A program made the position numbers and the translations under genes. A DNA stretch of 64,000 nucleotides, from contig NZ_BMXF01000005.1 of assembly GCF_014651615.1 (NCBI RefSeq), positions 286,455 to 350,454 of the forward strand. Reading direction: 5' to 3'. Source of the stretch: Persicitalea jodogahamensis (GTDB taxonomy: Bacteria; Bacteroidota; Bacteroidia; Cytophagales; Spirosomataceae). The stretch's first letter is position 1; every line of letters starts with the position of its first letter. The notes beneath the pieces were generated by a model. The model saw nothing but the letters and a program-made list of their open reading frames with translations. It ran no database searches and was not told the origin of the DNA. Positions 32,988 to 41,641 of this stretch are shown piece after piece.

Positions 32988-34448
32988 ATGGGTAAAAGAG
33001 TACTGTACTGGCATCGCTCCGATCTCCGGCTCCACGACAACGAATGTCTGGCCCGGGCCTGTTCGGAATTTGATGAAGTACTCCCGGTCTATATTTACGA
33101 CGAACGTCATTACCGTGTGCTGGACCTGGGCTTTCGCAAAACGAGTCATCTCCGATACAGGTACTTACAGGATACGCTGAACGATCTCAGGGAAAATTAC
33201 AGAAAACAGGGTGGCGATTTACTGATTGCGTACGGCAGGCCAGAAGTACTATTGCCTGAACTCGTGGCCGCTCACGGATGCACTGCGTTGATCTACCAGA
33301 AAGAGATCATGAGTGAGGAAACCGAGGTAGAAGCGCAGCTGGGTGTGAACTTAAAATCGCACTCCTGCAACGTACTTCCCGTGTGGGGCCGGACTTTGTA
33401 CCATATTGATGATGTACCCTTTGCCCTGGACGATATACCGCTGACCAGTAAGGTCTTTCGTATCAACACCGCCAAAGCCACAGAACCTCGGGCGCTGTTT
33501 CCGACGCCGGAAAAAATCAAGGTTGTAAATCTGGAAGACTACGGAGACGTGGACCAATCGGCGAAAATCGGGTTTGCCGATGACGAACTGGCCACCGACT
33601 ACAACGCTGATGCTTTCCCGGCCGGGGAAACCGCCGCACTCGAACGCCTTCGGTACTATACGTTCGATTCGGAACTTCTTACCACCTACAAGTGGACCAG
33701 AAACAAATCGTTGGGCACCGATTACAGCAGCAAGTTTTCTCCGTACCTGGCGCACGGGAGCCTGTCGCCCCGAATGATATACCACACAGTAAAAGAGTAC
33801 GAAAAAGATGTAAAGAAGAATGTCTCTACCTGGTGGCTGGTATTTGAGGTAGTTTGGCGGGATTATTTCAGCTTTCTGGGGTTGAGGTTTGGGGATAAGG
33901 TTTTTTATCCGGGCGGCTATAAGCAGGTGAAAACAGATTGGCGTGAAGACTATGAGCTATTCGACCGATGGAAGTACGGGTCGACCGGCATTCCTTTTCT
34001 GGATGCCCACATGCACCAACTCAACCGAACGGGGTTCATGAGCAATCGGGGCCGGGTCAATGCTGCCAGTTTTCTGGCGCGTGATTATGAAATAGACTGG
34101 CGGTGGGGGGCTGCCTGGTTTGAAAGCCTTTTGCTCGACTACGACGTCTGCTCCAACTGGTTCAACTGGAACAATCAGGCCCTGCATCTGTACTATACCA
34201 ATCCGGTGCATCAGTCCCTGAAGTACGACAAAGCAGCCGAATACATTACCTCCGAGCTGGCCTATCTGAGCAAACTACCCACTGCCTACCGGCACGCCCC
34301 GTGGCTATTGGCCGACGATGAACTCGAAAAACTGGGTGTAGAAGAGTACCAACGACCGGAGGAAATTTATAAAAAATGGAACAGATCCATCAGCAACATT
34401 CAGAAGCTGATCGATGAGAAACTGCAACCAGAAAGAAACGAAGAATAA
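32988..34448 (+). CDS. Cryptochrome/photolyase family protein, DASH type
   Basis: 486 residues. The N-terminal photolyase alpha/beta domain (about 1-130) starts KRVLYWHRSDLRLHDNECL. The C-terminal FAD-binding helical domain (about 200-450) has KFSPYLAHGSLSPR, WWLVFEVVWRDYF, TGIPFLDAHMHQLNRTGF, MSNRGRVNAASFLARD and DVCSNWFNW. These segments match DASH cryptochromes, blue-light flavoproteins that repair cyclobutane dimers mainly in single-stranded DNA and may signal. Pterin binding cannot be judged. An FAD/NAD(P)-binding protein follows on the same strand after 111 bases; a functional link is possible but unproven. Confidence 0.92.
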   Translation: MGKRVLYWHRSDLRLHDNECLARACSEFDEVLPVYIYDERHYRVLDLGFRKTSHLRYRYLQDTLNDLRENYRKQGGDLLIAYGRPEVLLPELVAAHGCTALIYQKEIMSEETEVEAQLGVNLKSHSCNVLPVWGRTLYHIDDVPFALDDIPLTSKVFRINTAKATEPRALFPTPEKIKVVNLEDYGDVDQSAKIGFADDELATDYNADAFPAGETAALERLRYYTFDSELLTTYKWTRNKSLGTDYSSKFSPYLAHGSLSPRMIYHTVKEYEKDVKKNVSTWWLVFEVVWRDYFSFLGLRFGDKVFYPGGYKQVKTDWREDYELFDRWKYGSTGIPFLDAHMHQLNRTGFMSNRGRVNAASFLARDYEIDWRWGAAWFESLLLDYDVCSNWFNWNNQALHLYYTNPVHQSLKYDKAAEYITSELAYLSKLPTAYRHAPWLLADDELEKLGVEEYQRPEEIYKKWNRSISNIQKLIDEKLQPERNEE

Positions 34449-34559
34449 CACGAACAAAAAGTAAACAGAGCCTCTCTGATTCAGTTTAAGCGAGGGACAT
34501 ACCACAAAAATTCATATTACTTCATCATTCAAATTCATTTACCACTAAGGTATTTATAC

Positions 34560-36368
34560 ATGAAAAAGATTGCTATTATCGGAAGCGGAGCAACGGCCAT
34601 CTACCTGCTCAAACACCTGATGGACAATACCGATGTACTGCATGAGCACATCGAAGAAGTCGCCATTTTCGAGAAGGACGACATCCTGGGCATGGGAATG
34701 CCCTATAATCCCAAAACGACTGACCTCTGCAACCTGTCCAATATTGCTTCGGAAGAACTACCGGAACTCATCATACCATTTGCGGATTGGCTGCAACAAC
34801 AGGACAAGAAGACGCTAAAAAACCTGGGTCTGGCCGACGAAAAAATAAGTAAGTCGGAGGTGTATAACCGTCTGGCTCTGGGGCAGTATCTGCAGGCACA
34901 ATACCGGGCTATCATTGGGAAACTTGCCGAGGGAGGTATCGAAGTCCGGCAATTCCCCAACTGTGAGGTAGTAGATATCAAGTACAAGGCCGAGCGGGAT
35001 GAAGTTGTTCTGAAAGTCATCGATGGAAAAAAGTACACGTTCAGTAAAGTAGTGGTGGCAACGGGGCACGTCTGGACTGAGGAAGATGACGTGGCGTCGG
35101 GTACTTATGCCTCCCCGTGGCCTATTCATAAGATTTTGCCGAAGGACGGTACCTTTCACAATTTCAAGATCGGTACGCTGGGGGCCTCCCTGAGTGCTTT
35201 CGACGTGGTGTCGTCCCTGTCGAGAAAGCACGGCAAATTTACGACTGACAAAGACGGAAAGATGACTTTTCATCCGGCCAAAGGAGCCGAGGGATTCAGC
35301 ATAGCCATGCACGATGCGCATGGCTGGTTGCCGAATCTTCAATATGAGCAAGAAGAGCCCATCCGGGAAATTTACCGCCATGTGAAGCGGGAAGAAATTT
35401 TTGCGATGCTAGATGCCGACGGGTACCTGCGACTCGAAACGTTTTTCGACAAAGTGTGCCGCCCGGCCCTAAGGAAAGCCTTTAAAAAAGACAAGCTGCC
35501 CGACATGGTCGAAAAATTGGCCGATGCATCGTTTACGCTGAGTGATTTTGTGGAGACGATGTCGGATAAACACGAGTTCGGCAATGCTTTCGAAGGGATG
35601 CGCTACGAAATGAAAGAAGCTAAAATTTCCGTCGAGAACAAGAAGCCCATCCACTGGAAAGAAGTGATGGACGACCTGATGTACACCCTGAATTTTCACG
35701 CGGAGCTGATGCCCGCCGAAGACCACCTGCAATTCCGGAAAGAAGTAATGTCTTTTCTGATGAACGTCATTGCGGCCATGCCTTTACCTTCGGGCAATCT
35801 CCTGCTGGCATTGTATGATGCCGGAAAACTGGAGATCGTAACAGGGCGTGTCACGGTAGCTGACGAACACAAAAAAGGGTTAACGACGGTCGAGGTGAAG
35901 GACGGTGAAGCTACCTATACCATCGACTACCAAATGTTTATCCATTGCGGGGGGCAAAAGCCCGTCAGCCTGGATGAGTATCCTTTCAAGTCACTGGTAA
36001 AACAGGGCGTGGTGCGTCGGGCGAGAGCTACGTTTATCGGGGCAGACGAAGCAAAAGCCCTGCTGAAAACCAATCAAAAAGATTTGGTATTCAAGGAGCG
36101 CGGCAAATATTACTATTACACGGGAGGTCTCGATATCGACGCCAGTTACCGGGTGATCGGAGAGGACGGAAGTCCCAATGACTGTATCCATGACATCACA
36201 TTCACCCATACGACTGGTTCGCGGCCATACTCTTACGGATTGCAGGCATGTAGCGCCACCAGTCAGATTTTGGTAGAGGCCTGGGTCAAATCGCTCGAAG
36301 AGAACTCAGAAATGGCGGGAGACCTCAAAAACATTACCGAGATTTACGAAGAGACAGCAGAATTGTAA
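34560..36368 (+). CDS. FAD/NAD(P)-binding protein (HpnW/ornithine-monooxygenase-like fold)
   Basis: 602 residues. The N-terminal dinucleotide motif IAIIGSGATAIYLLKHL is followed by an FAD-NAD(P)-binding domain (PF13454 type), with MGMPYNPKTTDLCNLSNI and KVVVATGHVW (a GATG-like FAD contact). The C-terminal half is helical, with FIHCGGQKPVSLDEYPF and TTGSRPYSYGLQACSATSQI near the end. Proteins of this group are annotated only as FAD/NAD(P)-binding or hydroxyacylglutathione-type oxidoreductases, and no reaction is established. It has no signal peptide, so it is cytoplasmic. It is downstream of the cryptochrome gene and could be cotranscribed with it. Confidence 0.8.
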   Translation: MKKIAIIGSGATAIYLLKHLMDNTDVLHEHIEEVAIFEKDDILGMGMPYNPKTTDLCNLSNIASEELPELIIPFADWLQQQDKKTLKNLGLADEKISKSEVYNRLALGQYLQAQYRAIIGKLAEGGIEVRQFPNCEVVDIKYKAERDEVVLKVIDGKKYTFSKVVVATGHVWTEEDDVASGTYASPWPIHKILPKDGTFHNFKIGTLGASLSAFDVVSSLSRKHGKFTTDKDGKMTFHPAKGAEGFSIAMHDAHGWLPNLQYEQEEPIREIYRHVKREEIFAMLDADGYLRLETFFDKVCRPALRKAFKKDKLPDMVEKLADASFTLSDFVETMSDKHEFGNAFEGMRYEMKEAKISVENKKPIHWKEVMDDLMYTLNFHAELMPAEDHLQFRKEVMSFLMNVIAAMPLPSGNLLLALYDAGKLEIVTGRVTVADEHKKGLTTVEVKDGEATYTIDYQMFIHCGGQKPVSLDEYPFKSLVKQGVVRRARATFIGADEAKALLKTNQKDLVFKERGKYYYYTGGLDIDASYRVIGEDGSPNDCIHDITFTHTTGSRPYSYGLQACSATSQILVEAWVKSLEENSEMAGDLKNITEIYEETAEL

Positions 36369-36373
36369 CAAAC

Positions 36374-36406
36374 CCCTGGCCGCCAAACCTGAATTGGCGG
36401 CCAGGG
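36374..36406 (+). terminator. Hairpin after the FAD-binding gene
   Basis: A 13-base perfect stem (CCCTGGCCGCCAA with TTGGCGGCCAGGG) with a 7-base loop, directly after the stop codon. It lacks a T-run, so termination strength is uncertain. Confidence 0.55.
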
Positions 36407-36591
36407 AAAATTGGACGCTGTATTTCTGTGAGCTGAAATAACGATGGCTATACCAGCGTGAAAAATCCATTTTAAATAGTATGTCTGTCCTACTATTCTA
36501 CACTGCGTATAGTATGGAAAGTACCCGGAAGACTTTCATGTAAAAGCCCGAATACTAACTCACGGTACGAAGGGTTGCAATGGAAGACTGA

Positions 36592-37674
36592 ATGAAGTAC
36601 TGGTTCGGAAAACTGCATTTATGGCTGGGGCTTCCGCTGGGAAGTTTATTTCTAGTTATCTCTTTATCAGGAGCCCTCTATTGCTGGGAGCCGGAATTTG
36701 CGGCCATTGCCTACCGGGAAAATGTCGAACCCCAGGAAAAACCCTTCGTGGGTATTCCTGTCCTCAAAAAATCCGTTGAGGCGGCATTACCCGACGCCGA
36801 CTTTCGTACGGTTTACTACCGTGGCCCTTCGAAGGCAGTCCAGCTACTTCTTTATGCGCCCGGAACGTACTATCATGCCAACCTGAACCCCTATACCGGG
36901 GAGCTGATCCATTTGCAGGACATGAAGAAGGGCTGGCTGAACAACCTGAAATTTTTGCATCGGAATCTCATGCTGGGCGACATCGGCCGCGAAATCGTGC
37001 ACTGGGGTACCCTGCTCTATCTGCTCATGATTATTTCTGGAATCGTGCTCTGGTGGCCTGCCCGGAGATCACAGCGGAAGCAGCGGTTTACCATCAAATG
37101 GAGCGCTTCACGAAAAAGACTTAACTACGACTTGCACAATGTTCTGGGATTTTATAGCAGCTGGGTGCTGATTTTCCTGGTGATGACGGGACTCTTTTGG
37201 GGGTTCAAAATCATAAAATCTTCAGTAAAAGGTTTTACTCAGGAAGATCGGATAAAATACGATGTCCCTCGTTCTGCCGTAGACACTACCCAAGCGGACC
37301 TGGCCCAGTACCAGATCATGGATCAACTGGGGGAGCATTTCAGGAAAGAATTCCCCGATAACAATATCAGAATCAGCAATCCCCACGCCAGCGATGACCC
37401 TGTCCAGGTATCCGTAATTGATAAAAACAGAACCGTAACGAATGTCGACCAGTATTACTTCGACCGATACACCGGTGCAAGACTGTCTGGTAGTTTTCAG
37501 CACGGACTCCATCAGGACGCAAGCCTCTTCACCACCCTGAACGGCTTGGCCTACGACATACACCTGGGAAATATTTTTGGCTTACCCACCCGTTTATTGG
37601 CCTTCCTAGCCTCGCTGATCGGCGCCTCTTTATCAATTACCGGATTTGTATATTGGTGGGGCAACAGGAAATAA
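36592..37674 (+). CDS. PepSY-associated TM domain membrane protein
   Basis: 360 residues. The N-terminal helix (WLGLPLGSLFLVISLSGALY) is followed by a PepSY-like periplasmic region (about 40-130), then a helix near HWGTLLYLLMIISGIVLWW, a basic cytoplasmic turn, a third helix (NVLGFYSSWVLIFLVMTGLFWG), a second PepSY-like region and a last helix near the C-terminus (LIGASLSITGFVYWWG). This is the layout of the iron-regulated PepSY_TM family, proposed to act in siderophore reduction or iron release at the inner membrane. His residues in the helices could bind haem. No TonB receptor is adjacent, so the siderophore link is only by family. Confidence 0.82.
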   Translation: MKYWFGKLHLWLGLPLGSLFLVISLSGALYCWEPEFAAIAYRENVEPQEKPFVGIPVLKKSVEAALPDADFRTVYYRGPSKAVQLLLYAPGTYYHANLNPYTGELIHLQDMKKGWLNNLKFLHRNLMLGDIGREIVHWGTLLYLLMIISGIVLWWPARRSQRKQRFTIKWSASRKRLNYDLHNVLGFYSSWVLIFLVMTGLFWGFKIIKSSVKGFTQEDRIKYDVPRSAVDTTQADLAQYQIMDQLGEHFRKEFPDNNIRISNPHASDDPVQVSVIDKNRTVTNVDQYYFDRYTGARLSGSFQHGLHQDASLFTTLNGLAYDIHLGNIFGLPTRLLAFLASLIGASLSITGFVYWWGNRK

Positions 37675-37786
37675 CAAGTACCATCGCCATACCAATCTCC
37701 ACTGATTTCGCCATCGCAAACACCATGAAGCTACCCATGGCGCAAAGAGTATAATTGGGCCTGTTTGCCCCTTAATGCAGAGGTTG

Positions 37787-39118
37787 ATGGCAACCAACCC
37801 TAAACCTTCCTCTTCTCGCATGGGCAGAATCAAAAATTACCGTTGGCTCGTGGTGGCGCTGCTCTTCACGGCCACCACTATCAACTACCTCGATCGTCAG
37901 ATCATCGGCCTGCTGAAACCGATTCTCGAAGTCGAGTTCAGCTGGACAGAGACCGACTTTGCCCGCATCGTTATGGCATTTACGGCAGCTTATGCCGTGG
38001 GTTTGGTTTCGTTCGGCTGGTTTATTGATAAAGTAGGCACCAAACTCGGTTATTCACTCACCGTTACCTTCTGGAGCATCGCCGGCATGTTACACGCCGT
38101 AGCACGCTCGGCCTTTGGCTTTGGCCTGGCTCGGGTAGGGCTGGGGCTGGGCGAGGCAGGAAACTACCCGGCAGCAGTCAAGACCGTAGCCGAATGGTTT
38201 CCCAATAAAGAGCGCGCCCTGGCTACTGGACTGTTCAACGCCGGCACGAGCGTGGGCGTGGTGGTAGCGCTTATCCTGGTACCCTGGATTCTGAGCCACT
38301 ATGGCTGGCAGGAGGTCTTCTGGATTACCGGAGCGCTGGGCTTCGTTTGGCTGATTTTCTGGCTGATTTTTTACGATATTCCTGCGCAGCAAAAACGATT
38401 GACGACCGAAGAATACGACTACATCATCGGTGGGCAGGAGGCCGAGGAAAAAGGGGTAGGAGAGAAGGCAAAAGTAAGCTGGACCAAGCTGTTCACTTTT
38501 CCCCAAACCTGGGCCTATATCACGGGCAAAGGACTGATCGACCCGATTTACTGGTTTTTTCTGTTCTGGCTACCGTCGTACTTCGCCACGACTTTCGATC
38601 TGGATCTCAAAAAATTCAGCCTGGAACTGATGATTATTTATACCGCAACCACTGTCGGCAGCATCAGCGGAGGTTGGTTTTCATCGCAGCTCATCAAGCG
38701 GGGCTGGCCCGTCATCAAAGCCCGTAAGGCAGTTCTGCTGGCGTTTGCGGTCCTTGAATTGTCGGTCATCGGCATTCAGTTTGCTGACAACGTGTGGGTG
38801 GCCGTAGGCCTCATCAGCTTCGCCGTGGCCCTTCACCAAGCCTGGGCGACGAACGTATTCACGCTGCCTTCGGATATGTTTCCCAAACAGGCTGTGAGTT
38901 CGGTGGTGGGTATCGGTGGTATGGCGGGAGCCATCGGCGGCATCCTGTTTCCGATTTTGATCGGCAGCCTGCTGGATACCTACAAGGCTGCCGGGAATCT
39001 GGCGGGGGGGTATAACATCATTTTCACGATTTGTGGCTTCACCTACCTCATCGCCTGGGGCATCATCCATTTACTGACCCGCAGGTCGCGCATGCTTTCG
39101 CTCGCGGAGTTGCGGTAG
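37787..39118 (+). CDS. MFS transporter, hexuronate/anion:cation symporter type
   Basis: About 443 residues with 12 predicted transmembrane helices. Start candidates are ATG 37775, 37787 and 37820; 37787 is chosen arbitrarily among them. Family signs are INYLDRQIIGLLKPIL in helix 1, GWFIDKVGTKLGY in the 2-3 loop (motif A type) and GLGLGEAGNYPAAVKTVAEWF, characteristic of the ExuT-like ACS family that imports hexuronates and related sugar acids with protons. It is followed after 60 bases by a Gfo/Idh/MocA oxidoreductase on the same strand, a common pairing in sugar catabolism. Confidence 0.88.
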   Translation: MATNPKPSSSRMGRIKNYRWLVVALLFTATTINYLDRQIIGLLKPILEVEFSWTETDFARIVMAFTAAYAVGLVSFGWFIDKVGTKLGYSLTVTFWSIAGMLHAVARSAFGFGLARVGLGLGEAGNYPAAVKTVAEWFPNKERALATGLFNAGTSVGVVVALILVPWILSHYGWQEVFWITGALGFVWLIFWLIFYDIPAQQKRLTTEEYDYIIGGQEAEEKGVGEKAKVSWTKLFTFPQTWAYITGKGLIDPIYWFFLFWLPSYFATTFDLDLKKFSLELMIIYTATTVGSISGGWFSSQLIKRGWPVIKARKAVLLAFAVLELSVIGIQFADNVWVAVGLISFAVALHQAWATNVFTLPSDMFPKQAVSSVVGIGGMAGAIGGILFPILIGSLLDTYKAAGNLAGGYNIIFTICGFTYLIAWGIIHLLTRRSRMLSLAELR

Positions 39119-39178
39119 TCCTTCGAAATGAACGTGATAAAAACGCCAATTCCGGCTTTTAAAAACAAACACTGAACA

Positions 39179-40462
39179 ATGAACACCTTCCCAAACCGCC
39201 GCCAGTTTCTCAAACAAGGCTCAGCCGCCGCCCTTGGACTTACGCTGCTGCCCGGTTTCACGCGCAAGGTGGCAGCCAGCGACCGTCTGCGCGTGGCCCA
39301 CATTGGCGTCAACGGCATGGGTACCAACCATCTTAAATGGTTTGCCGGCATTCCCGAGGTAGATACCGTCGCCCTCTGTGACCTGGACGAAACACACCTG
39401 GCCAAGGCCAAAAGTACCTTACTGGAACTGCGGCCCGATGCCAGGGTAGACACCTACGGCGATTTCCGTAAAATTCTGGAAAGAAAGGACATCGATGCCA
39501 TCACCTGCGCCACCCCCGACCATTGGCACGCGCAGGTGGCCATTCTGGCTTTTGAAGCGGGGAAAGATGTATATGGTGAAAAACCGCTTTCGTACAGCGT
39601 GAAGGAAGGCCAGCAAATGCTCAAATCCCTGAATAAACACGACCGGATCTTTCAGCTGGGCACTCAGATTCACGCGGGAGACAACTACCACCGGATAGTG
39701 GAACTGATCCGGTCGGGAGTCATTGGCAAGGTGCACACTGTGCGTCTTTGGAAGTCGGGCGCACCACCCATCATGGGTGCCCCACAGTACCAGGAGCCTC
39801 CGTCTACCCTTAATTGGAACTATTGGCTAGGTCCGGCTCCGTACTCGCCATATTCCCCTGAACGCTGCCATTTTACATACCGCTACTTTCTGGATTATTC
39901 GGGCGGTGTGTTTCAGGATTTTTGGTGCCACATTGCCGATGTGGTATGGTGGGCACTCGATCCGCAGAATCTGACGAGCGTCAGCGCGCGGGGCGAAAAG
40001 TCGGATGGCGCGGGTAACACGCCGAAATGGATTGACGTAGACTACCAGTTCGACGACCTGAAAATTCACTGGACTACCGCGCCTCCCAACGTTCCCGGTG
40101 CCGCCGGGCGGGGTATTGGCGCCTACTTTGAAGGAGACAAGGGAACACTGCTGTGCGACTACGGCAGCCGGGAAATCACGATCAATGGCGAAGTAATGGG
40201 CGATATAGACAGCGTTCCTATCACCATTACGCGCTCACCGGGGCACCAGCAAAACTTCGTGGATGCCGTCAAGAACCGCACCCAACCCGAATCCAATCTG
40301 GCTTATGCCCGAATGATGACGATGCCCATGCACCTGGGCCTGATTTCCTGGCGGCTGGGCCGCCCGCTGCAATGGAACGCCCGGCGCGAAAAATTCCGGG
40401 GCGATAGCGAAGCCAATGCTCTGCTCTCGCGCAAGTACCGCAAGGAGTGGGACTGGATCTGA
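39179..40462 (+). CDS. Tat-exported Gfo/Idh/MocA family oxidoreductase
   Basis: 427 residues. The twin-arginine signal is NRRQFLKQGSAAALGLTLL, with cleavage near residue 34. The Rossmann domain (about 38-165) has IGVNGMGTNHL and the family Lys in GEKPLSYSV; CATPDHWHAQVAI is typical of the exported Bacteroidota/Planctomycetota branch. The C-terminal domain (about 165-427) has the alpha/beta fold with HAGDNYHRIVELI and YFLDYSGGVFQDFWCH. These enzymes use a tightly bound nicotinamide cofactor to oxidise, epimerise or (by redox catalysis) cleave sugars. Export implies the cofactor is loaded before translocation. It is operonic with the MFS transporter; the substrate is unknown. Confidence 0.9.
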   Translation: MNTFPNRRQFLKQGSAAALGLTLLPGFTRKVAASDRLRVAHIGVNGMGTNHLKWFAGIPEVDTVALCDLDETHLAKAKSTLLELRPDARVDTYGDFRKILERKDIDAITCATPDHWHAQVAILAFEAGKDVYGEKPLSYSVKEGQQMLKSLNKHDRIFQLGTQIHAGDNYHRIVELIRSGVIGKVHTVRLWKSGAPPIMGAPQYQEPPSTLNWNYWLGPAPYSPYSPERCHFTYRYFLDYSGGVFQDFWCHIADVVWWALDPQNLTSVSARGEKSDGAGNTPKWIDVDYQFDDLKIHWTTAPPNVPGAAGRGIGAYFEGDKGTLLCDYGSREITINGEVMGDIDSVPITITRSPGHQQNFVDAVKNRTQPESNLAYARMMTMPMHLGLISWRLGRPLQWNARREKFRGDSEANALLSRKYRKEWDWI

Positions 40463-40496
40463 GAAAAACGGTGATTTTTTGACTATTAAAATAAAT

Positions 40497-40531
40497 AAAG
40501 GCTTGTCGGAAAGGAATTCCGACAAGCCTTT
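40497..40531. terminator. Bidirectional terminator
   Basis: A stem of about 14 bases (AAAGGCTTGTCGGA with TCCGACAAGCCTTT) with a short loop, between the convergent Gfo/Idh and Dabb genes. Confidence 0.82.
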
Positions 40532-40558
40532 ACTCTGGAAATATCCAGCTAAACGATA

Positions 40559-40858
40559 CTAGGACACAGCATCGTACACCTGAACCCGATCCCAGAGTGC
40601 AGCGCACTTGTCAATGAATTTGTGGTGGTCGGGGTGGTCCTGATAAACATCCTGCGTGGCTTTGTCCGGAAAGATGAAGGTAATTGAGAAATCGTACGTA
40701 TGGTCGATTACCGGACGGCGGGTACTTGCGGGCGTTCCCACATAGGCCGTCTGGATTTCGCTGATGGTCGATAGCTCTTTAAGACCCGCGTGCAAGGCAG
40801 CACGGGCAGCGTCATTGTCTTTTTCCTTAAGCCAGAAGAATACGGTATGTACAAACAT
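40559..40858 (-). CDS. Dabb (stress-responsive A/B barrel) family protein
   Basis: 99 residues, one Dabb domain: MFVHTVFFWLKE at the start, LHAGLKELSTI, a central YDFSITFIFPDK and a HPDHHKFIDKC segment. Dabb proteins form dimeric ferredoxin-like alpha/beta barrels; most have no known reaction, and a few act as cyclases or dehydratases. It is the last gene of a minus-strand run with a histidine kinase and an SGNH lipoprotein, 60 bases after the latter. It has no signal peptide. Confidence 0.87.
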   Translation of the reverse strand: MFVHTVFFWLKEKDNDAARAALHAGLKELSTISEIQTAYVGTPASTRRPVIDHTYDFSITFIFPDKATQDVYQDHPDHHKFIDKCAALWDRVQVYDAVS

Positions 40859-40918
40859 ATGGTGATTTTGTGTGAGTGAATTTAATTTGAGATTGTTTCA
40901 AAAAGAATAAAGCATAAC

Positions 40919-41641
40919 CTATTTACCCAACAAGGCCTTTACTTTTGGCAGGGCTTCCTTTGCCCATAAGCCGTACATTTTGCCCGAAAAGTGGAGGTCA
41001 TCGGAAGCGAACATGCTGGGATCGTTGAGGCCTGAGCGTGAAATGGGCGTGATGTCGATGAACAGAATACCCGCTTTTTCGCATTCTTCTTTCGCCACGG
41101 CATTGAAGGCGTCGATCTCGCGGGTAATCTTGGCGCGGTCGCTGTTTTTGCCAAAAGGCGACACGCCCCAGTCGGGCGTCGAAAGCACGAAAACCTGCTT
41201 CTTATTGCCTTTGGCAAATTTAACGCTGGTGTCCAGCAGGCTTCTGAACTCGTTGCGGTAGCGGTCGATGGTTTGACCCCGGTACTGATTATTTACTCCG
41301 ATCAGGAGCGATACCAGATCATACGTTTTGTCATTTTTGGCTTGGATGATTCCAGTTGCTAGTTCAGCCGTCGTCCAGCCCGTGCGGGCGATGATATCGG
41401 GCGACGCTACGGCAAGCCCGTCCTTGCGCAGCATTTCGGCAAATTGTACCGACCAGCGGGCCGCTTCCGGCACGCTTTCGCCAATGGTGTAGGAGTCACC
41501 CAGCGACAGGAAACTGATGCCTTGCGTGGAGTCTGCCGGCGTTACTTTGGGAGAGGTAGTGGTAGAACCGGGCTCATTGTCGGATACACAGGCCAGGCAG
41601 CAAAGTGCCATACCGGCGATGAGTGAGGTCAGGTAATTCAT
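40919..41641 (-). CDS. SGNH/GDSL hydrolase lipoprotein
   Basis: 240 residues. The lipobox ends at about C18 (CCLAC). The SGNH blocks are SLGDSYTIGES (nucleophile S50), LLIGVNNQYRG (oxyanion Asn) and DDLHFSG (D214 and H217). It is therefore an esterase or lipase of the GDSL type, anchored in the periplasm or outer membrane; the substrate is unknown. Its first four bases overlap the stop of a histidine kinase gene, so translation is coupled. That pairing is unusual and may mean that the esterase supplies or removes the kinase signal. Confidence 0.87.
   Translation of the reverse strand: MNYLTSLIAGMALCCLACVSDNEPGSTTTSPKVTPADSTQGISFLSLGDSYTIGESVPEAARWSVQFAEMLRKDGLAVASPDIIARTGWTTAELATGIIQAKNDKTYDLVSLLIGVNNQYRGQTIDRYRNEFRSLLDTSVKFAKGNKKQVFVLSTPDWGVSPFGKNSDRAKITREIDAFNAVAKEECEKAGILFIDITPISRSGLNDPSMFASDDLHFSGKMYGLWAKEALPKVKALLGK

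Noticed and set aside
32703..33180. Two overlapping small plus-strand frames before the cryptochrome gene (32703-32981 and 32749-33180)
   Set aside because: They overlap each other in different frames; the second runs into the cryptochrome gene. Neither has a domain or a signal peptide.
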